A stretch of DNA of 64,000 bases. Source: Roseitalea sp. MMSF_3546 (lineage in GTDB: Bacteria; Pseudomonadota; Alphaproteobacteria; Rhizobiales; Rhizobiaceae). The notes beneath the pieces are model-generated. The model was not told the origin of the DNA and made no database searches. It worked only from the letters and a program-made list of their open reading frames with translations. Shown in pieces: positions 44,650-53,918 of the stretch (position 1 is its first letter; every line of letters begins with the position of its first letter). The DNA lies in NCBI RefSeq assembly GCF_030732865.1, contig NZ_JASHKB010000018.1, positions 16,337-80,336 on the forward strand, in the 5' to 3' direction. A program made the translations under genes and the position numbers.

Positions 44650-45600
44650 TTACTGGCAATCGTAGACGACGCCGTTGGCCTCGTCGATGGTGCGGATGAC
44701 GGCCCAGTCTTCCTGGAAGCTGATCTCGATGAACTGGTCTTCGCCATTGCGGCCGAACTCCTCGGCCAGGGCGGTTCCTTCCCAGTCGAAGCTGAAGAAG
44801 GCTTCGCGGATCTTCTCCTGCAGCTCGGGCGCCAGATTGTAGACGGTGCCGTAGCCGGTCGTCGGGAAGGTCTGCGACTGGTAGACCACCTCGAGCTGAT
44901 CCTCGGAGACCACTTCGCGGTCGATCATGCGCGCCTTGACCGAATTGGCGATCGAGGCGGCCATGTAGTCCTTGTTTGCGACGCCGAGGATCGAACTGTC
45001 ATGGGCACCCGAGAAGGTGGGCTCGAAGTCCTCGCCCGCTTCCATGTCGAATTCGGCCTTCAGGATCGCCGAGGGCGCCTTGAAGCCCGAGTTCGAGGTT
45101 TCCGAGGTAAAGGCGAGCTGCTTGCCGCGAATGTCCTCGACTTCCTCGATGCCCGAGCCCGGATAGGTGATGATCTCCATCTCGTAGCCGAACGATCCGT
45201 CCTCGGCCGCCATCATCGCGAACGGGCGGAAGCCTGCGCAGGCGACGGCGAGCGGGTTGGAGCCGGTGTTGAAGCCGGCCACGTGCAGACGTCCGGCGCG
45301 CATGGCCTCGATCTGCGCGGCGTTGGACTGGACCGGGAAGAATTGGACGTCCTTGCCGGTCACTTCGGCCATGTGGTCGAGAAAGCCGGCCCAGACTTCG
45401 GCATACACGGCCGGGTCCTCGACGGGCGTATAGGCGAAGATCAGTGTGTCCGGGTCAACCCACTCGGACGCATCCTCGGGGATGTCGGCAATCAGGTCGC
45501 CGTCATTGTCGACGTAGCGCTCATCGAGCGTGAAGTCTGCATGGGCAGGCTCGACGAGCGCAAGGGCGGCCATGGCCGCAACGGTGGCGGTGAGCTTCAT
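44650..45600 (-). CDS. phnD: PhnD-type phosphate/phosphonate-binding protein
   Basis: Periplasmic binding protein of 316 aa with a signal peptide (ATVAAMAALALVEPAHAD). The family region includes LIFAYTPVEDPAVYAEVWAGFLDHMAEVTGK and LRAGRLHVAGFN-type MRAGRLHVAGFNTGSNPLAV, then LAFTSETSNSGFKAPSAIL, which forms the phosphonate pocket. Ligand could be a phosphonate, phosphate or phosphite; no C-P lyase, phnX or ptx gene is nearby to decide. It is the first gene of the operon. Confidence 0.9.
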   Translation of the reverse strand: MKLTATVAAMAALALVEPAHADFTLDERYVDNDGDLIADIPEDASEWVDPDTLIFAYTPVEDPAVYAEVWAGFLDHMAEVTGKDVQFFPVQSNAAQIEAMRAGRLHVAGFNTGSNPLAVACAGFRPFAMMAAEDGSFGYEMEIITYPGSGIEEVEDIRGKQLAFTSETSNSGFKAPSAILKAEFDMEAGEDFEPTFSGAHDSSILGVANKDYMAASIANSVKARMIDREVVSEDQLEVVYQSQTFPTTGYGTVYNLAPELQEKIREAFFSFDWEGTALAEEFGRNGEDQFIEISFQEDWAVIRTIDEANGVVYDCQ

Positions 45601-45854
45601 GATTGTCCTCGAATTTACGGTGTCCAGACCTTCGAAAAGGCATGGTTCCGGGATTTATGGGCCGATTGCAACAGACAGATGACAAAAGGGCCGCCAGCCG
45701 ACGAAGATGCCCGGGAAACCCCGCAGACGGCCGCCATGCCTTTGGTCGGTCTCGATCGACTTGCGCGCCTGCTGCCGCTGCTGTTCGGCGCGCAGGCGCT
45801 CGGCGGCGCGTTCGCCGCGGCACTGTTGCTCGGCCCGGGCGTGGTCGGCCAGTT
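45601..45854. other. Non-coding stretch upstream of phnD
   Basis: No convincing gene lies here. On the plus strand an open reading from about 45738 to 45888 encodes a hydrophobic piece (RLLPLLFGAQALGGAFAAALLLGP) that looks like one membrane helix of a transporter but has neither a proper start nor a full domain. The phnD promoter must lie in this region, but no clear hexamers stand out. Confidence 0.4.
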
Positions 45855-46058
45855 GCTGCCGCCTTTGCCGACCATGTCGTCCTGGTGAGCGAAGGAAGGG
45901 TTTTGGCCGCGGGTGCTCCCGCCGACGTGCTCTCCGAAGCCAATCTCGAGCGCGTCTTCGATTGTCCGATGCGGATCGCCCCCGCTGCGAACGGCAACGG
46001 CGTTCTCGTGCTCCCGCACATACCGGCGACAGAGCGGCGTCCAGCGCAGCCGCGATGA
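45855..46058 (+). pseudogene. Remnant of an ABC transporter ATP-binding protein (C-terminal end only)
   Basis: Translation gives AAAFADHVVLVSEGRVLAAG then APADVLSEANLERVF and DCPMRIAP, which matches the last quarter of FepC/BtuD/HmuV-like ATPases (after the switch His; the V-LxxGRVxAxGxPxxVL segment). The Walker A, signature and Walker B parts are absent upstream in any frame. The preceding frame changes into the hydrophobic piece at 45738-45888. It is therefore a broken gene, lying close to tRNA-Gln. Confidence 0.65.
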
Positions 46059-46227
46059 AGCCTGGCCATCGGCAGGCCCACCGGTCGAATCCACCCCCCG
46101 AAAAGGGCCGTGTTCTGGTGCTGGCATGGACCGCGACCCCCTCGCGCAGACACCGGCACCTCTGCAACGATCCGGGCTATCGGTGAATGACTGGGGATTG
46201 TGCGCGCCGCCGAACCGTAAGATGGGC

Positions 46228-46302
46228 TGGCTGGGGCGGCAGGATTCGAACCTGCGCATGGCGGTACCAAAAACCGCTGCCTTACCGCTTGGCTACGCCC
46301 CA
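46228..46302 (-). tRNA. tRNA-Gln (anticodon TTG)
   Basis: The minus strand gives acceptor TGGGGCG pairing with CGCCCCA, discriminator G and encoded CCA (46230-46228). The anticodon loop is TTTTGGT with anticodon TTG. GGTTCGAATCC forms the T arm. Length is 75 nt including CCA. A promoter TTGACA-N18-TTATCC lies upstream. Confidence 0.96.
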
Positions 46303-46317
46303 TGACGCATCACGCCC

Positions 46318-46347
46318 GGATAAAGCCGGAACCGGCGAGGCTGTCAA
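46318..46347 (-). promoter_or_regulatory. Promoter of tRNA-Gln
   Basis: On the minus strand TTGACA (46347-46342) is followed after 18 nt by TTATCC (46323-46318), 16 nt before the mature tRNA. The -35 is a perfect consensus. Confidence 0.6.
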
Positions 46348-46573
46348 CGGTTCCGCCGGTTTTTCCCGCGATCGCAACCGTCACCGGTTCCGGCCCGCCG
46401 CTGCTGCCTGCAGGGGTCGACACAAAGGTCCGCCATCACAAGGCCTCGGTGCCGTCAACGCCTTGCCGCCGCGTCGCATTTGGCGGTCATCGGCATTGCA
46501 GCCGAGGCAAGTTTATCGAACCGCCCACGGGCTCGGCCAATATTTCCGAAACATTCGAGCACCGAGCACCGCC

Positions 46574-48247
46574 ATGGAACGAACGCCCAATCTCGACCTG
46601 CCCTACATCATGCCCTCGCAGGCGCAAAAGCACGTCACCCACAACGAGGCGATCCGCGCGCTCGATGCACTCGTCCAGCTCGTTGTCATCGACCGCGACC
46701 GCACCGCGCCGCCCGCCGAGCCGGGCGAGGGCGACCGGCACATCGTCGGCGCCGGAGCGACTGCGCATTGGGCAGGCCGGGACGGTCAGATCGCCGCCTT
46801 CCAGGACGGCGCGTGGGCCTATTTCACGGCGCAAACGGGCTGGCATGCCTATCTGCTCGCCGAAAGCCGGCTGATCGCCTGGGACGGGGCGGCCTGGATC
46901 GATGCCGAACCGTCCGTCACCGAGGTCCAGAACGCCACTCATGTCGGCATCCAGACGACGGCCGACGACACCAACCGGCTGGCCGTGGCGTCCGCGGCGA
47001 CGCTTCTGAGCCATGCCGGCGCGGGCCATCGGCTCAAGCTCAACAAGAACGCGCCGGCCGACACGGCCTCGGTTGTCTTCCAGACGAACTGGTCGGGCCG
47101 GGCCGAGTTCGGCCTTGCCGGCGATGACGACTGGCGCGTCAAGGTCTCGCCCGACGGCAGCACCTGGCACGATGCCTTCGTGGTCGATGCCGACACGGGC
47201 CGCCTGGCGATCGCCGCTCCCCTTGGGCTGGCCAGCCTGACCGTGGCCGAGCGGCCGGCCGCCGATACGGTCGCCGCCGGCACCATGGTCTATGTCACCG
47301 ACGGGCCCGGCGGTGCCGGCCTGATGGTCTCCGACGCCAGCTACTGGCTGCGCGTGACGACCGACGCATTCAGTCCCGACTGGCTGTTCGGCGGCGGCGA
47401 GGACGGCGCCTGGTGCAGCCCGGCCGACCTGTCGACCGTCTTTGAGGACGCCGCCGCGACAACGCAGGCGGCGGAAACCGACCCGGTCGGCCATGTCGTC
47501 GACAGGTCCGGCAACCAGGCCCATGCCACGCAGGCCGGCGCCTCGCTGCGTCCGCAACTTGCCGGCACGACCCACGGCCGGCTGGTGCTCGACGGCGTCG
47601 ACGACAAGCTCACCCACACCTTCGCCGGCCCGGTCGTCGGCGACCTGCTCATCGCCGGCACCGACGGCTGCTGGATCGAGGAGGGCATCGACGAGACGAC
47701 GCTCGATATCGGCCCGATCGATGCGCCGATCTCGCGTCGCCTGTTCGCTTCGGGCGTGCTGGGCGACATTGTCGGATGGCTGGTCATCGACAGGGCGACG
47801 ACAGCCGGCGAGCGCGCCGATTTCGTCGCATATTACAACGCACGCGGCGCCGGTGCCCTGCTCGTTGCCGGCCCGGAACTCGTCGTCAACGGCACCTTCG
47901 ACAGCGATCTTGCCGGCTGGACGGTTTGGCCCGACTTCTCGGCGGTGCAGAACAACGGCAAGGCCGAGGTCACCCGCAACGGGTTCAGCCAGCCCAGCGA
48001 GACCTTCACCCAGAATGTGACGGTGGAGAACGGCGCCTTCTACCAGGTCGAGTTCGAGGCCGCGAACGCGTTGCCGGCCCGCGAGATCAGCGGCGTGACG
48101 CCGTCCATCTTCGGCAATGAAGGCACCACCGGCGCGTTCCGCTACATCGTCAAGGCGACCGGCACGACGATGGGACTGCGTTTTTGGTGCGATGCCGGCC
48201 AGACTGTGCATCTGGACAACATTTCGGTACGCAAGCTGACGAACTGA
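46574..48247 (+). CDS. DUF2793 domain protein with C-terminal carbohydrate-binding-like module (phage/GTA-type)
   Basis: Protein of 557 aa. The N-terminal 100 residues are DUF2793: TPNLDLPYIMPSQAQKHVTHNEAIRALDALVQL, then AWAYFTAQTGWHAYL. This domain is seen in phage and gene-transfer-agent loci, where it is linked to virion spikes or host attachment. The middle has VFQTNWSGRAEFGLAG and a fold with ELxVNGTFDSDLAGW near residue 430, which is the start of a CBM4/9-like carbohydrate-binding module running to the C-terminus. No other phage gene is adjacent. It lies just beyond tRNA-Gln, a common integration site. Confidence 0.82.
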   Translation: MERTPNLDLPYIMPSQAQKHVTHNEAIRALDALVQLVVIDRDRTAPPAEPGEGDRHIVGAGATAHWAGRDGQIAAFQDGAWAYFTAQTGWHAYLLAESRLIAWDGAAWIDAEPSVTEVQNATHVGIQTTADDTNRLAVASAATLLSHAGAGHRLKLNKNAPADTASVVFQTNWSGRAEFGLAGDDDWRVKVSPDGSTWHDAFVVDADTGRLAIAAPLGLASLTVAERPAADTVAAGTMVYVTDGPGGAGLMVSDASYWLRVTTDAFSPDWLFGGGEDGAWCSPADLSTVFEDAAATTQAAETDPVGHVVDRSGNQAHATQAGASLRPQLAGTTHGRLVLDGVDDKLTHTFAGPVVGDLLIAGTDGCWIEEGIDETTLDIGPIDAPISRRLFASGVLGDIVGWLVIDRATTAGERADFVAYYNARGAGALLVAGPELVVNGTFDSDLAGWTVWPDFSAVQNNGKAEVTRNGFSQPSETFTQNVTVENGAFYQVEFEAANALPAREISGVTPSIFGNEGTTGAFRYIVKATGTTMGLRFWCDAGQTVHLDNISVRKLTN

Positions 48248-48339
48248 CCGCCGCCGCGCGCTCCGCCAGGGTCAGGCAACGGGCGGCGGTGCCCCATCGC
48301 GTCGCGGCGGGCGCACCGGCCCCCGGCCGTCGCGGGGTT

Positions 48340-49812
48340 TCACGCCGCGACGGCCACGAAACCGGCCAGGCCGATCAGCAGAACGCCGCCGAGCGTCAGG
48401 AAGCGCCGCCGCATGCGCCGGTCGAGCCGCGAGGCGCCTTCGGAATAGTCGAAGCGCTCATAGATGACGCGGTCCATGGGCATGCCCAGTTCGATCAGCG
48501 TGTCCGACACCGCGGTGACCATCGGCCCCGGACCGCACAGCAGCGCCACCGTGCGCGCCGGATCGAGACCCTCGAGCATCGTCACCAGCCGGGCCCGGTC
48601 GAGCAGGCCCGTCTCGCCGCGCCAGTCGGGCGCCGGTGTCTCGCTGAGCAGCAGCGTGCGCATGTCGAGCTGTGTTTCGGCTGTCGCGATCTCGGGCAGG
48701 CAGACGAAGTTGTCGGGCGCACCCGCCGCATAGGCGAGCCGCACCGGATTGTCGTAGCCGCGCGCGGCCATGTCCCGCAAAATGCCCATGATCGGCGCGA
48801 TGCCGACACCGCCGGCGATCAGCAGCACCGCCTGGCCGCGATGCGCCTGGAGCGTGAAGTGCCCGAACGGTCCGTCGATGCCGATCGCCGTGCCGGGCGC
48901 GAGCGTGCCGATCCGGTCGGTGAAGTCGCCCGCTTCCTTGATGATCAGGCTGATCCCGGGGCGCGTCGGACTGTCCGCGATCGAGAAAGGGTGATCGAAC
49001 AGAGGAAAGCGCCGGCCGCCCTCGGTCATCCAGACGAACTGTCCGGCGCGGTAGCGCAGCGGCGGCGTGCCGGCCGCGGGCTGGATGTCGAGCTCCCACA
49101 ACCGGTCCGCGAGCCTGGTGACGGAGGCAAGCTTCCATGGTCTCATGTGGAGCCGTGCCCAGCGCAGGCCGTACAGGATCGCCATCACCCCGGCGACCGC
49201 CGCGCCGAGCACCCACCAGTAGATGCTGACGGGGGCAAGCGCGCTGAACCGCCCCACGCTCAACGCATGGTGCAGGCCGCCGCCAAGCGCGACCAGCGCG
49301 AGGATGACATGAACGGCGCGCCACACCTCATAGCGCAGCCGCAACCGCGCGCGCAGGGCCGAGCCGACGACAAGCAATGCGAGCGCCGCGAGAGCGATGA
49401 CGCCGGACCGGTAGTGAGGCAGCGCGAAATAGGCCGCAAGCCGTTCCTGGCCGTGCGCGGGGTCGGCCAGCCATGTCGGCACGACATAGGCGAAGGGGTG
49501 CAAGATGACGGCGAGCAGGGCCCACCAGGCGGTCATCTTGTGAAACGCCATCACGCGGTCGATCCCCAGCCGCCCCGAAACGGTCTCGAACCGGCCGGAC
49601 GTGACGAACTGGACCGCCATCACGGCGAGCCCGACCAGCCCCAGACCGGCCGCAAAGAGCTCCCACGGGGCCGGGGGCGCGACGTCGCGCATCATGGCGA
49701 GGCCAAGCGGAGCAAGGCATACCACCGGGTACAGCACCGCGACCACGGCTGCGGGCAGGCGCGGCGGCTGCCGCGGGTCCACCGACCCGGAGGACGTATG
49801 TGGCCCCGGCAT
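48340..49812 (-). CDS. Ferric-reductase-like transmembrane flavoprotein (ferredoxin reductase type)
   Basis: Protein of 490 aa. The N-terminal half has about six helices, with histidines for haem b in FHKMTAWWALLAVILHPFAYVV and WRAVHVILALVALGGGLHHAL. The C-terminal half is an FAD/NAD(P) reductase: RYRAGQFVWMTEGG and HPFSIADSP (FAD), VLLIAGGVGIAPIMGILRDM (pyrophosphate/NAD loop) and VALLCGPGPMVTAV. One extra helix ends the protein. It moves electrons from NAD(P)H across the inner membrane. It is divergent from the pentahaem cytochrome gene, a likely partner. Confidence 0.9.
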   Translation of the reverse strand: MPGPHTSSGSVDPRQPPRLPAAVVAVLYPVVCLAPLGLAMMRDVAPPAPWELFAAGLGLVGLAVMAVQFVTSGRFETVSGRLGIDRVMAFHKMTAWWALLAVILHPFAYVVPTWLADPAHGQERLAAYFALPHYRSGVIALAALALLVVGSALRARLRLRYEVWRAVHVILALVALGGGLHHALSVGRFSALAPVSIYWWVLGAAVAGVMAILYGLRWARLHMRPWKLASVTRLADRLWELDIQPAAGTPPLRYRAGQFVWMTEGGRRFPLFDHPFSIADSPTRPGISLIIKEAGDFTDRIGTLAPGTAIGIDGPFGHFTLQAHRGQAVLLIAGGVGIAPIMGILRDMAARGYDNPVRLAYAAGAPDNFVCLPEIATAETQLDMRTLLLSETPAPDWRGETGLLDRARLVTMLEGLDPARTVALLCGPGPMVTAVSDTLIELGMPMDRVIYERFDYSEGASRLDRRMRRRFLTLGGVLLIGLAGFVAVAA

Positions 49813-49984
49813 GTCGTCTCCTGTCGTCGCTTTGGCCCCGATCGAACCGATCGTGCATAGGCTGCCGATTGTCGTTGATCGGGATCAATGCACCCGAACC
49901 CGCGCTTGTCCATAGATGGCGCACGCGTTCTTCGTCCAGATCGCCCGCGATCGGTGGGCGCAAACCGACGCCGCGAGGCCCGAC

Positions 49985-51097
49985 ATGTTCATCGCTCGCC
50001 TTCTTCTTTTGCCGCTTGCGCTGGTTTTCGCCGGCACCTCACCGCTCGCCGCGCAGGACAACGGGGCCGGACCGCCCGGCGCGCAGGCACTGGAAAGCCT
50101 TTCCGACTTCACCGAGGCCTGGCTGCGCGGACCGCATGCAAGCTATCGCTCGCCTTCGTTCACGCACTGGAACGAGGACGGCGAGATCCCGGCCAGATGC
50201 GCCGCCTGCCATTCGGAGACCGGCTTTCTCGACTGGCTCGGAGCCGACGGCAGCGCACCGCTGGCGGTCGACCATCCCGCCACGATCAACACGGTCATCG
50301 GCTGCGCCTCCTGCCACGTCTCGGAGGCCGAGGCGCTCGACGCGGTTCCGTTCCCGTCCACCGTGACCGTAACCGGCCTTGGCGCATCGGCCACCTGCAC
50401 GCTGTGCCACCAGGGGCTTGCCTCGACCGACACGGTGGTCGCCGCCACGGACGGAATGGATCCCGATGCGGTCTCGGAGGATCTGTCTTTCATCAACGTT
50501 CACTACGGCATCGCCGCAGCCGTCATGCACGGAGCCGAGACGCGGGGCGGCTACCAATATGACGGTCGCAGCTATGCCGGCCGCTTCACCCATGTGCCGA
50601 GCGCCAACAGTTGCGTGGCCTGCCACGAACCGCACACCACCGAGGTTGCGACCGAGGGCTGTCTGGCCTGCCACCAGGGGGTCGACGACATCACCGATAT
50701 CCGAACCCGGCACGCCGATTTCGACGGCGATGGCAACGCGGCCGGAGGCATCGCCGAGGAGATCGCCGGTCTGCATGCCATGCTGTACGAGGCGATTCGG
50801 GCCTACGCCGGGCAGGTCGCCGGTTCACCGATCGGCTATCACCCCGACAGCTATCCCTATTTCTTCATCGACAGCGACGGCGATGGCACCATCGGCGAGA
50901 GCGAAGCGGTCTATCCGAACCAGTATGCGAACTGGACGCCGCGCCTGGTCAAGGCCGCCTACAACTACCAGGTTGTCGCCAAGGACAAGGGCGCCTGGGT
51001 GCACCACCCGCAATACGCGCTGCAACTGCTCCACGACAGCCTGGAAAGCCTGTCTCAGAGCGTCGATGTCGACATGGCTGGTCTGACCCGTCCATGA
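49985..51097 (+). CDS. Periplasmic multihaem (pentahaem) cytochrome c with EF-hand-like loops
   Basis: Exported cytochrome of 370 aa with a signal peptide (MFIARLLLLPLALVFAGTSPLAAQ). Five haem motifs are present: CAACH, CASCH, CTLCH, CVACH and CLACH, all in the first 230 residues. After them are two calcium-loop-like acidic segments, DFDGDGNAAGG and DSDGDGTIGESEA. It is a periplasmic electron-transfer protein and its partner may be the divergent membrane flavoprotein. Terminal acceptor or donor is unknown. The ATG at 49985 is chosen because it begins the signal peptide; an ATG at 49916 would add an unlikely leader. Confidence 0.88.
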   Translation: MFIARLLLLPLALVFAGTSPLAAQDNGAGPPGAQALESLSDFTEAWLRGPHASYRSPSFTHWNEDGEIPARCAACHSETGFLDWLGADGSAPLAVDHPATINTVIGCASCHVSEAEALDAVPFPSTVTVTGLGASATCTLCHQGLASTDTVVAATDGMDPDAVSEDLSFINVHYGIAAAVMHGAETRGGYQYDGRSYAGRFTHVPSANSCVACHEPHTTEVATEGCLACHQGVDDITDIRTRHADFDGDGNAAGGIAEEIAGLHAMLYEAIRAYAGQVAGSPIGYHPDSYPYFFIDSDGDGTIGESEAVYPNQYANWTPRLVKAAYNYQVVAKDKGAWVHHPQYALQLLHDSLESLSQSVDVDMAGLTRP

Positions 51098-51103
51098 CCG
51101 GTC

Positions 51104-52291
51104 ATGGATGAGGCCTTCCTGCTCGTCGCGCTCGGTGTCCTGTTCCTGGCCGGGCTTGCGCTCGATGCTTTCGGCAGGCGCGTTCATGTCCCGCGGGCCA
51201 CGCTGCTGATCCTGCTGGGCGCGGTGCTCGGCCCGCCCATGCTCGACATCTTGCCGGCGCCGCTGGCCAGCGCCGACGACCTTTACGCAAATGCTGCGCT
51301 GACCATGGTCGCCTTCCTGCTTGGCGGATCCCTCAGGCGCAAGACGCTTGCCGCCCACGGCCGCGAGATCGTGATCGTCTCCGCCGCGGTGGCCTCGGTC
51401 TCGGTCGCACTGGTCGCCGGTGGGCTGGCCCTGCTCGGCGTTCCGGCCGTCCTGGCGCTGATCCTGGGCGGCATCTCGGCAGCCACCGCCCCGGCGGCCA
51501 CCCGCGACGTGGTGCGCCAGTCCGGCCGCACGGACCGCTTTGCCACCAACATTCTGGGCATCGTGGCGATCGACGATGCCTGGGGCCTGATTGCCTTCAG
51601 CGCCGTTCTGACGCTTGCCGGCGTGATCGTCGGCAACGGCACCGGCGCCACGCTGCTGCACGGCCTGTGGGAGGTCGGCGGGGCGGTCCTGCTCGGCCTG
51701 GCGATCGGCGTGCCCGCGGCCTACCTCACCGGCCGGCTCAAGCCCGGCGAGCCGACCTTGCTGGAGGCCGTGGGCGTGGTGATGCTCTGCGCCGGCCTGG
51801 CGATCTATCTCGAGGTCTCGTTTCTGCTGGCCGGCATGGCTTGCGGGGCGGTCATCGTCAATCTGGCGCGCCATCACGACCAGCCCTTCCATGAGATCGA
51901 GCGCATCGAATGGCCGTTCATCCTGCTGTTCTTCGTCATGGCGGGCGCCTCGCTCGATGTCGGCATGCTCGACCAGATCGGCTGGATCGGTCTTGTCTAT
52001 GTCGGCCTGAGGATCGCCGCACGCATGCTCGGCGGGATTGCCGGTGGCTGGATGTCGGGCCTGCCGCGCCGCGAGGGGGCGTTGACCGGCATCGCGCTGA
52101 TGCCGCAGGCGGGCGTCGCCATCGGCATGGCGCTGGTGGCCAGCGAACGCTTGCCCGCCTTTGGCGACCGGATTCTGGCAATCACCATCGCCAGCACGAT
52201 CGTCTTCGAGATCATCGGCCCGATCGCGACCCAGGCCGCCCTTGCCAATGCCGAACGCGAGGACGAGCCGGCGGCCGGCGGGCTCGCCTGA
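51104..52291 (+). CDS. Cation:proton antiporter (CPA2/NhaP-Kef type)
   Basis: Membrane protein of 395 aa with about twelve helices. It has FGRRVHVPRATLLILLGAVLGPP at the N-terminus, the Na+/H+ exchanger core AATAPAATRDVVRQ and FATNILGIVAIDDAWGLIAFS with the critical Asp-Asp pair, and ALMPQAGVAIGMALVA. It probably exchanges Na+ or K+ for protons. No RCK/TrkA-N domain follows the membrane part. It starts 6 nt after the cytochrome stop, so co-transcription is likely. Confidence 0.9.
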   Translation: MDEAFLLVALGVLFLAGLALDAFGRRVHVPRATLLILLGAVLGPPMLDILPAPLASADDLYANAALTMVAFLLGGSLRRKTLAAHGREIVIVSAAVASVSVALVAGGLALLGVPAVLALILGGISAATAPAATRDVVRQSGRTDRFATNILGIVAIDDAWGLIAFSAVLTLAGVIVGNGTGATLLHGLWEVGGAVLLGLAIGVPAAYLTGRLKPGEPTLLEAVGVVMLCAGLAIYLEVSFLLAGMACGAVIVNLARHHDQPFHEIERIEWPFILLFFVMAGASLDVGMLDQIGWIGLVYVGLRIAARMLGGIAGGWMSGLPRREGALTGIALMPQAGVAIGMALVASERLPAFGDRILAITIASTIVFEIIGPIATQAALANAEREDEPAAGGLA

Positions 52292-52367
52292 TCGGCCCGG
52301 TGGCCTTGAGCTTTGCTGCGCGTCACCATAGAAGATGCCGTCCACATCCACGACGAGGCTTGTCTTC

Positions 52368-52997
52368 ATGGCCGTTTCCGGCATCACGCTGCACATCGGC
52401 GATCTTAGCGCGGCCGCCCGCGACCGCTATGGCGACCGCATCGCGGTCGATACCGAGACGCTCGGCCTGAACCCGCACCGTGACCGTTTGTGCGTGGTTC
52501 AGCTCTCGCCCGGCGACGGCACCGCCGATGTCGTAAAGATCGAACGGGGCCAGAAGCGCGCGCCCAATCTCGCCGCCCTGCTGCGCGATCGCAGTAAGAC
52601 CAAGATCTTCCATTACGGCCGCTTCGATATCGCCGTGCTGGAGCACGGGCTTGGCGTGACGGCCAATCCGGTGTTCTGCACCAAGATCGCCTCGCGCCTG
52701 ACCCGCACCTATACCGATCGGCACGGGCTCAAGGATCTGTGCCGCGAATTGCTTGACGTCGATCTGTCCAAGCAGCAGCAATCGTCGGACTGGGGCGCGG
52801 ACACCCTCAGCGAGGCGCAGCTTGCCTATGCGGCGAGCGACGTGCTGCATCTGCACCGGCTGATGGACGTGCTCGTCGGGCGGCTCGAACGGGAGGGCCG
52901 CACGAAGGTGGCCCGGGAGTGCTTCCGCTTTCTGCCCACGCGCGCCCGGCTCGACCTCATGGGCTGGGCCGACGAAGACATCTTCGCCCATAGCTGA
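52368..52997 (+). CDS. rnd: Ribonuclease D-like 3'-5' exonuclease
   Basis: DEDDy exonuclease of 209 aa. Exo I is IAVDTETLGLNPHRD, Exo II IFHYGRFDIAVL and Exo III AYAASDVLHLHRLMDVL, all complete. It is a short form without the C-terminal HRDC domain of E. coli RNase D, as is common in alphaproteobacteria. It trims the 3' ends of structured RNA. An upstream ATG at 52335 is possible but does not resemble the family. Confidence 0.92.
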   Translation: MAVSGITLHIGDLSAAARDRYGDRIAVDTETLGLNPHRDRLCVVQLSPGDGTADVVKIERGQKRAPNLAALLRDRSKTKIFHYGRFDIAVLEHGLGVTANPVFCTKIASRLTRTYTDRHGLKDLCRELLDVDLSKQQQSSDWGADTLSEAQLAYAASDVLHLHRLMDVLVGRLEREGRTKVARECFRFLPTRARLDLMGWADEDIFAHS

Positions 52998-53013
52998 GCG
53001 CGACCGATCTGCA

Positions 53014-53703
53014 ATGGACAATCCCCTGATCATCTTCGACTGCGACGGCGTGCTCATCGATTCCGAGCGGATCTATGTCGACGTCGAACTGGCCTATCTT
53101 GCCGACCGCGGCATCACGGTCGAACGCGACTGGTACATGCGGCAATTCCTGGCGCTGGCCACCGATCTTTGGCGCGAGCGCTTCTCAGGGCTCGTCAAAT
53201 CCCATACCGGCGCCGACCTGACCGATGCCGAATACGATGCCTTCAAGCTCATGGTGCGCACCCGCGTTCTCGGGGAGGTGGAAACCATCGAGGGGATTGA
53301 GGCGCTGCTGACGCGGCTGTCGGCGCCGCGCTGCGTCGCCTCGAGCACGGTGATGAGCCTGCTGCCGCGCAAGCTCGAGCGCACCGGTCTGGATCGCTTT
53401 TTCGGCGAGGCCGTCTATTCGGGCGACTTGGTCGAACACGGCAAGCCCGCGCCGGACCTTTTCCTTCATGCGGCCGAACGCATGGGCCACAAGACGCAGG
53501 ACTGCATCACCATCGAGGACAGTCCCAACGGCGTGCGCGGCGCCAAGGCGGCGGGCCAATTCGTCATCGGCTTCACCGGCGGCGGTCACTGGGCGGACAA
53601 GTCCGGCGCGCCGCTGCGCGCCGCCGGGGCCGACCACATCGTGGCAAGCCACGCCGAACTGGCTGACTGGCTGACCCAGAACACGACCGCCATGGCGGCG
53701 TGA
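53014..53703 (+). CDS. HAD family hydrolase (phosphoglucomutase/phosphatase subfamily IA)
   Basis: Protein of 229 aa. Motif I is IIFDCDGVLIDSE with the nucleophile Asp, motif II CVASSTVM, motif III Lys in HGKPAPDLFLHAAERM and motif IV ITIEDSPNGVRGAKAAG. A helical cap lies between motifs I and II. It is likely a small-molecule phosphatase or beta-phosphoglucomutase; cap residues do not decide. It starts 16 nt after the RNase D stop. Confidence 0.91.
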   Translation: MDNPLIIFDCDGVLIDSERIYVDVELAYLADRGITVERDWYMRQFLALATDLWRERFSGLVKSHTGADLTDAEYDAFKLMVRTRVLGEVETIEGIEALLTRLSAPRCVASSTVMSLLPRKLERTGLDRFFGEAVYSGDLVEHGKPAPDLFLHAAERMGHKTQDCITIEDSPNGVRGAKAAGQFVIGFTGGGHWADKSGAPLRAAGADHIVASHAELADWLTQNTTAMAA

Positions 53704-53918
53704 GGCGCCTTGGCTGACGGCGCCGGGGCGCCGATCAACCAACTGGCCGGCGCCTTGCCGCTGGCGGCAATCCCCATCCCTTGTCCCGCTCCCGCACGCA
53801 TGCAGGAGCGGCCAGGTGCAGTGCAGCCCGTTCGCCGATTTTCCCGCCTGGCTCCGCCATTGGCGGGGGCGTTTCGCGTGGGGACAATGACGGTCGGACA
53901 ACGCCAAGCCGCGCCGTG

